From: Phialocephala subalpina
Taxonomy: Eukaryota > Ascomycota > Leotiomycetes > Helotiales > Mollisiaceae
Length of the DNA: 64,000 nucleotides
Reading direction: 5' to 3'
NCBI GenBank assembly: GCA_900073065.1
Contig: FJOG01000003.1
Span: 1,676,133-1,740,132 of the forward strand
Part shown: piece by piece, positions 58,820-64,000 of the stretch
How positions within the stretch are numbered: the first letter of the stretch is position 1
How the letters are laid out: every line of letters starts with the position of its first letter
Notes under the pieces: model-generated
Database searches by the model: none
Told to the model about the DNA's origin: nothing
Seen by the model: only the letters and a program-made list of their open reading frames with translations
Position numbers and translations under genes: made by a program

Positions 58820-59363
58820 GGGTGTATAATGCAATTTGCTGTGCCTTATATTTGCATGGTTCTGGCAAGGTTTGGGAGTTTGAGCATTACTTCATGGCAT
58901 ATGTATGGTTGACCCCGTCGAGTTCAGAAGAGCATAAGCAATGCGAAGAGTATATGAAGCAGACAATCCCGGTCTCGGTCTTTCTCAATGTCTGTCGTTC
59001 TCTCGAACCCTGGAATATAACCTCACAAGCAAGAATGCGGGTAAGAGACCGACATAATGTCTATATTGCTACAAAATGCATGTCCTTGGTTCATCACTGA
59101 ATCGGTATCGATGATATTATCGATGTCTATCCTCCGATTGATATACAATTCTTGCCATTGCGTTGTCTGTCGCTCTTTTGAGGGTTCAAATGATTTTCTT
59201 TAGTCAAGCGAGAAAATGACATCGAGATTTTCCACTACTCCTCTTGTTATTCACTATTCGTGATCCCATCTTTTATATGAGCGAGGAGCAAGCATTGATT
59301 CAGGTTCAATCCGCACCTCAAATGATCAAGAGGTTCTGCTTTGCCTTTGACAGAGAAGCAGGA
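58820..59363. other. Intergenic, RFC1 3' flank
   Basis: 0.5 kb between convergent genes. No feature was recognised. Confidence 0.5.
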
Positions 59364-59863
59364 ATTGAGAGTTGATCATGACAATCACTTTTATCTAAAC
59401 CAAACTACCTAGCTACAGACACTCCGAGAATTTACTCCCAAGCCAACTTCCTCGTATCCAAGCGCTTTCCATCTCCTTTCGCAACTTCTGTAATCTTCCT
59501 TCCAGTGTCCCATCTGAGCAAGGTCATCGAATGCTTCGGAAACTTGAACTTCCCCTGCCCGTCCCATTTGCTCTCCTTCACACCGACTTCTTCCTTTCCT
59601 TCTGCATTCACAGATTGAGAGTTGATCATGACAATCACTTTTATCTAAACCAAACTACCTAGCTACAGACACTCCGAGAATTTACTCCCAAGCCAACTTC
59701 CTCGTATCCAAGCGCTTTCCATCTCCTTTCGCAACTTCTGTAATCTTCCTTCCAGTGTCCCATCTGAGCAAGGTCATCGAATGCTTCGGAAACTTGAACT
59801 TCCCCTGCCCGTCCCATTTGCTCTCCTTCACACCGACTTCTTCCTTTCCTTCTGCATTCACAG
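59364..59863. repeat. Perfect 250-bp tandem duplication
   Basis: 59364-59613 and 59614-59863 look identical by eye over 250 bp and are directly adjacent. Each copy encodes, on the minus strand, the last part of a GH51 arabinofuranosidase (VNAEGKEEVGVKESKWDGQG, then KFPKHSMTLLRW, stop) plus its 3' flank. The identity implies a very recent duplication or an assembly artefact. Confidence 0.9.
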
Positions 59864-61304
59864 CTTGGAGAAAAGCAACAACGGCCACCACGTCGCCTGC
59901 TTCACTATTCCATCTTTAGTCGCCATCAATGGAGAAATCACATTCACGCTCTGCGCGATATTCGCCATACCGACATATTTACTCTGTCGAATGAAGACGT
60001 TCAGCCATACCGCTACGCCGAGAGCGTCGGATAAGGTGTAAAGTTCTTCAGCACCTTGTTCGCCAGGTGCTCGTTCGGGATCCCAGACATTCCATTCGTC
60101 GAAACAGATTGTCGTCCTTGGGACCGAAGGTGGGATCTTCTTCTCAATTCTCGCGATGTCGATTAGAGCTGCTGCTGTTTCGATGGCTCGTTCAGCGGAG
60201 AGAGGAGCAGTGACGTTGGGGAGGTGAGTTTTGTCAGCAGTGTAGATGTGAATGCTGTGCATATCAACGTATGGGATACAGGCTTGAAGGACTTGATGGT
60301 CCCAGGATGAATGGCCTGTCTCGCCGCATAGGATGAGGCAAAGACTTGGATCGAGAAGTTTGAGGGCTTTGGCCCATTGTGCGGCGGTTTTGGAGTAGTC
60401 TTCTGCGGTCATTTGACCGACTTGCCATGGTCCCCACATCTGAGAAATGTCAGTTGAAGATGAATCTGATTCTGAGAGGAAAGTCTCACCTCGTTGCCCA
60501 GAGCCCAGTACTTGATGTTGTATGGCTCTTCTCTTCCATTCTTGCGTCGAAGGTTCGCGTAGTAGGTGTTTTTAGTACCATTGCAGTACTCAACCCAAGC
60601 AAGTGCCTCGTCCAAAGTCCCAGTGCCAAAATTCAAAGCAAAGTAAGGCTCGACTCTCTTCTCTCTTCCTTCACTCAAGACACCGAGCCAGTGCATGAAT
60701 TCATCGGTTCCGAACTCATTGGTTTCCGTCCCTAACCAAGCGAGTTCAGGACGTGCTGGTCTCTTGTCTTTGGGTCCGACTCCATCGAGCCAGTGATATG
60801 TAGCAACGAAGTTTCCACCTGGATACCGGATGACGGGAATATCGAGCTCCCGTAGAGCTGACAGGACATCGGTACGGTAGCCATGGGAGTCGGATAGAGG
60901 GTTGACAGGGTCATAGATTCCTCCATATATACATCGTCCCATATGCCTAATGGCTGGTCAGATGAGTTTTTAGAAGTGGTATTTGAAATTTGAAAGTGCC
61001 AAGAAGCATTTCAGCTTGTATGAGGTGGTGGAGGAGCTGGGAAGGAGCAGGAACCACAACTCGTAGCTGCTTGCTTTGACAAAGGACCGAATTTAATTCA
61101 TTTTTCGAGGCGCGAATGAAAACTTCACATCAGAAGTACTCACTCCATGAACCCGCCATAGATGTTTGGATCTATAGAAAATGTCAGTCAAATGCCCACC
61201 CCATCCTTGGAGAAGCTCAGCTCACCTATCTTTGACAGCCTCCTGGTAACATCGACATTTATTGAAGGCGTGTCATCCTCAGCCACTCTCGTGAAAGTCG
61301 TCAT
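59858..61304 (-). CDS. GH51 alpha-L-arabinofuranosidase, C-terminally broken
   Basis: An intracellular-type exo-arabinofuranosidase that releases arabinose from arabinan/arabinoxylan oligosaccharides. Exons 61304-61226, 61171-61144, 60946-60490 and 60439 onward. The N-terminal part is intact: IDPNIYGGFMEHMGRCIYGG, RYPGGNFVATYHWLDGVGP, and the acid/base Glu in WALGNE at the exon 3/4 junction. HSIHIYTAD and the nucleophile Glu in TICFDEWNVW follow. After WWPLLLFSKL the frame stops at 59858, giving about 381 aa where such enzymes are usually about 500. The family's final segment (VNAEGKEEVGVKESKWDG...) follows at once in another frame at 59682-59863. Most of the C-terminal beta domain therefore appears deleted at that junction, and the piece beyond is tandemly duplicated. 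There is no signal peptide. Confidence 0.85.
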
Positions 61305-61654
61305 TTTGCTTCAGTTTCTTCGCATTCAGATTCCCAGCTCCTGCAATGCAGTGCCTCTTTTTGAGGAAGTCGTCTCCTTTCTGAAGCACATGATCCCCAG
61401 AGCTTCCATTGTGGATTCCAGTCCACATTCACGAACCCAATAACCTTACCGCATCTCGACGCATTGATTGGAGCGCATGTAGCGTCCATGCACTAAGCCA
61501 CGCACACTTTTGTTGGCTGTATTTGCTGCAGTGCTCTCCAGTGCTCTCCAGTGGCGGGAATTGTTTTTCCACGGCCCTGGCGGGGCATTTTTGAGGCTTG
61601 TCGCTCCCTGTCAATCCCCACACTTCAACCCACCGGGACTCACCACTTGATGCT

Positions 61655-61690
61655 CCCCTACCCTCCCCTCCCCTCCCCTACCCTACCCCC
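61655..61690 (-). promoter_or_regulatory. G-quadruplex-prone run in the divergent promoter
   Basis: The plus strand is a series of CCCC/CCC blocks separated by T, TA or A. The minus strand therefore reads as at least seven G3-G4 runs with 1-2 nt loops, a textbook G-quadruplex pattern. Fungal promoters often have pyrimidine runs, but this regularity is unusual. Confidence 0.6.
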
Positions 61691-62061
61691 TTCTCTTTCC
61701 TTCGGCTCCAGTCCTCCGAACAACAACAACCAATCCAGACCAGAACAATTCTCTTGCATTTCTTGACGCCGAAGCTTGATCAGAGAAGGCCCGTGGCCGA
61801 ACCTCACGGGTAACGGCTCCAAAGCCACAGCATCAAACTTATGCGTTCCAATCGCGATGCTGTTGAACACAGTCAAATGGCGTGGTGTGCCATCTTTCCA
61901 GCAGTCTGGGGCCAATGACAAGCGTGACAGGGAAGCTACCAGGTGTACTCCGGAGTAGCCTGCTGCAGACGACTATCAAGAGGAGAAACGAGACTGTCTA
62001 TGCGGGGAGACGGGGGTAGCTTCATGGGACGAGATAGTGTGCTAATTTTCCATGTGGGCGA

Positions 62062-62070
62062 GATATATAT
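62062..62070 (+). promoter_or_regulatory. TATA-like element of the sugar transporter gene
   Basis: GATATATAT lies 107 bp before the ATG at 62177, followed by a CTCCCTCCCC pyrimidine stretch. Confidence 0.45.
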
Positions 62071-62176
62071 TGTCAACACCGCTCTGGAGAAAGTTTTCTC
62101 CCTCCCCATCTCACTTCTCTGGAAGCTCTGTCATCCTTCCTAGTATTTTGCAGCCTGCACGGCTACAACCGCAAAG

Positions 62177-64000
62177 ATGGTTCTCAAGCCAAAGGTCTAC
62201 CAGGTGTGTAATTCATTGCATCACGTTGAGACGGTAAAATGCTGATTTGAAGTAGTTTCTCGTGGGCGTGTTCGCCTCCATGGGCTCGATCCTTTTTGGA
62301 TACGATTTGGGTGTGATAGCTGAAGTTATTGCGTCCAGCTCGTTTATCGATTTCTTCAATAATCCAACCAGTACACAAACGTATGTGAGATACCCGAAAG
62401 CGATGGAACATTGAGTTGACAGATTTCAGTGGCATCGTGGTCTCGTTCTTCACGGGTGGTGCATTCTGTGGTGCAGGACTGGCAGGACCCGTAAGCATAT
62501 ACCCAGCTCTCTAAGAAGCAGCGGGCTAACAGTCTCGCAGAGTGGTGACAGATTGGGACGAAGATGGACCATAGTGATCGGCTCGATCATCTATCTGCTC
62601 GGAGGTGCTCTCCAAACCGGTGCCGCCAACTTGAACATGCTTTGGGCCGGTCGTTGGCTTGCAGGTGTTGGTGTCGGATTCCTCGTTATGATCATTCCTC
62701 TTTACCAATCCGAGATCGCGCATCCCAGCATTCGAGGTACAATCACATCTCTGCAACAATTCATGTTAGGAATCGGTGCCTTTGTTGCTGGCTGGATCAG
62801 TTACGGAACCTTCGTTGGTTTGAATGACCAGGCTCAATGGCGCTTGCCCCTTGGTCTGCAGATGCTTCCTGCTGTTGTACTTGGTAGGTTTCATTCTCCC
62901 GTATAATCCGGGACAATGCTAATACTATGGCAACAGGTGCATTGATCATGTTCTTCCCAGAAAGCCCCCGTTGGCTTATTGACCACGGCCGCCCAGACGA
63001 GGGACTCCAAACACTTGCACGACTCCATTCAAACGGCAACGAAGAGGATCCTTGGGTCAGAGCCGAGTTCGACCAAATCCAAGACAGCATTACCCACGAG
63101 CATGAGAACGAAGCCAAGTCATACTTGGAACTGTTCACCAACCGATCCTCGTTCCGCCGCGTCCTCATCGCCTGCGCTCTTCAAGCCTCCATCCAGATGA
63201 CTGGTGTTTCTGCCATCCAATATTATAGTGTTACCATCTATGGCGCTATTGGTATCAAGGGTTCGGACGCTCTCAAGTATCAGGCTATCAACAACATTAT
63301 TGCACTCGTTGGTGAAGCATGCTGTGTCTTGTTCGTCGACAAGCTCGGAAGAAGAAGACCCCTCATCGTTGGCAACTTGTGCAACATGGTCTGCTTCCTC
63401 ATTGCATGCATTCTGATCGGTATGTATCCTTTCCTCAAGGCACAACTTTCTCTAACAAGAAACAGCAAAATTCCCACCCGGATCTTTAAACAACCACGCA
63501 GCTGGATGGGGTTTCATCATCATGACATGGCTCTACAACTTCTCTTTCTCTGCCACTTGCGGTCCGCTGTCCTGGGTCATCCCCGCCGAAATTTTCGACA
63601 CTCGTACTCGTTCAAAGGGTGTATCTATCGCAACCATGGTCTCATTCGCCTTCAATACTCTCATCGGACAAGTTACCGGTACCGCCATGACCAACATCGG
63701 GTACCGCTACTACTTTGTGTTCATCATCTGTAACTTTACTAACGCCGTCTTCTTTTATCTCTTCTTACCCGAGACGAAGAACTTGCCTCTCGAAGAAATG
63801 AATTATCTGGTATTTGAAATCCAAACTATAGATTTTTATCGTGCTAACAAAACGATAGTTTACACACGCACCATTCTTGGTTGCTGGCCACGACAAGTCT
63901 AAGTACAAGGCGGGCTACGCTGAGGATCTTGAGAGACGTGCTTTGGAAATTCGAGACAAGCATGCGATTGTTGATGCGCATGAGCATGAGCATGTTGAGA
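62177..64000 (+). CDS. MFS sugar transporter, 3' end outside window
   Basis: A 12-helix sugar porter. Exons 62177-62203, 62256-62380, 62430-62490, 62541-62883, 62937-63419, 63466-63809 and 63859 to the window edge. The first exon is only MVLKPKVYQ. Sugar-porter signatures are GSILFGYDLGVIAEV in helix 1, SGDRLGRRWTIVIG (loop 2-3), GRWLAGVGVGFLVMIIPLYQSEIAHPSIRG, FFPESPRWLIDHGR after helix 6, QMTGVSAIQYYSVTIYG in helix 7, DKLGRRRPLIVG, WVIPAEIFDTRTRSKG and LPETKNLPLEEM after helix 12. The visible tail is His/Glu-rich (DAHEHEHVE) and the stop codon lies beyond 64000. The Asp-Leu-Gly variant of helix 1 occurs in fungal hexose and pentose porters. Divergence from an arabinofuranosidase gene suggests, but does not prove, a pentose substrate. 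Confidence 0.93.

Larger units (their letters stand above)
61305..62176. promoter_or_regulatory. Divergent promoter of GH51 gene and sugar transporter
   Basis: About 0.87 kb between two start codons on opposite strands. It contains the C-rich run at 61655-61690 and a TATA-like element at 62062-62070. Shared control by an arabinose or carbon-source regulator is plausible but not shown. Confidence 0.5.

Noticed and set aside
59432..59891. Two near-identical 68-69-codon frames as separate small genes
   Set aside because: Both are copies of the terminal segment of the GH51 gene created by the 250-bp duplication, with no independent start context.

Overview
The window looks like nuclear DNA of a filamentous ascomycete (Pezizomycotina; Leotiomycetes is plausible but not proven). 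Genes are broken by short introns, mostly 44-70 nt with GT-AG ends and CTAAC/CTGAC-like branch sites. The proteins (MOB1, RFC1, ATP5, TFB5, MRPL16, an EsdC-like protein) are ordinary fungal housekeeping proteins. The left end is an extremely AT-rich block of the kind left by repeat-induced point mutation. Two runs of N (32586-33218 and 45306-45787) are assembly gaps. I found no tRNA, rRNA, CRISPR array or intact transposase. Exon boundaries were placed by hand from splice signals, reading-frame continuity and family motifs, so they are models without transcript support.

Layout. 1-2590: AT-rich decayed repeats with hairpins and a three-copy repeat. 2678-4018: a seven-exon short-chain dehydrogenase beside the block. 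5436-7999 (-): Rgp1. 8499-9506: Mob1. 10122-11025: ATP synthase OSCP subunit. 11749-15306 (-): an eight-exon GH63-type glycosidase. 17181-18101 (-): EsdC-like glycogen-binding protein. 18102-22422: 4.3 kb with no gene that I can support. 22423-23985: HAD phosphatase of the CECR5/YKR070W type. 24293-25393 (-): homoserine-acetyltransferase-like hydrolase with a frameshift. 25677-26835 and 27595-28626: an amidohydrolase/lactonase-like gene and a DapA-type aldolase in tandem. 29832-30653: secreted cupin.

30952-33285 (-): decayed DUF6604-like gene split by a gap. 33830-35375, 35989-37403 and 37674-38599 (-): GT1 glycosyltransferase, AATase-type acyltransferase and AusD-like methyltransferase, a small group of possible tailoring enzymes. 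39155-40088: dienoyl-CoA-isomerase-like crotonase. 40649-42513 (-): MFS sugar transporter. 44840-47857 (-): a protein with at least eleven CCHC knuckles, split by many introns and a gap. 47858-50887: mostly non-coding, with a degenerate tandem repeat. 50888-52188: aldo/keto reductase. 52360-53178 (-): Ser/Thr-rich single-pass membrane protein. 53687-54016: TFB5. 54232-55084 (-): MRPL16. 55343-58819: RFC1. 59364-61304 (-): GH51 arabinofuranosidase with a lost C-terminus and an adjoining perfect 250-bp tandem duplication. 62177-64000: MFS sugar transporter running off the right edge, divergent from the GH51 gene.

How the genes fit together. Most are unrelated housekeeping genes. Three groupings could be functional: the lactonase-like/aldolase pair (sugar-acid breakdown), the GT1/acyltransferase/methyltransferase group (metabolite decoration, no backbone synthase visible), and the divergent GH51/sugar transporter pair (arabinose release and uptake). 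The most unusual structure is in the zinc-knuckle gene: introns repeatedly interrupt the knuckles just before the Gly-His pair, one intron is GC-AG, and two introns carry copies of the same palindromic element.
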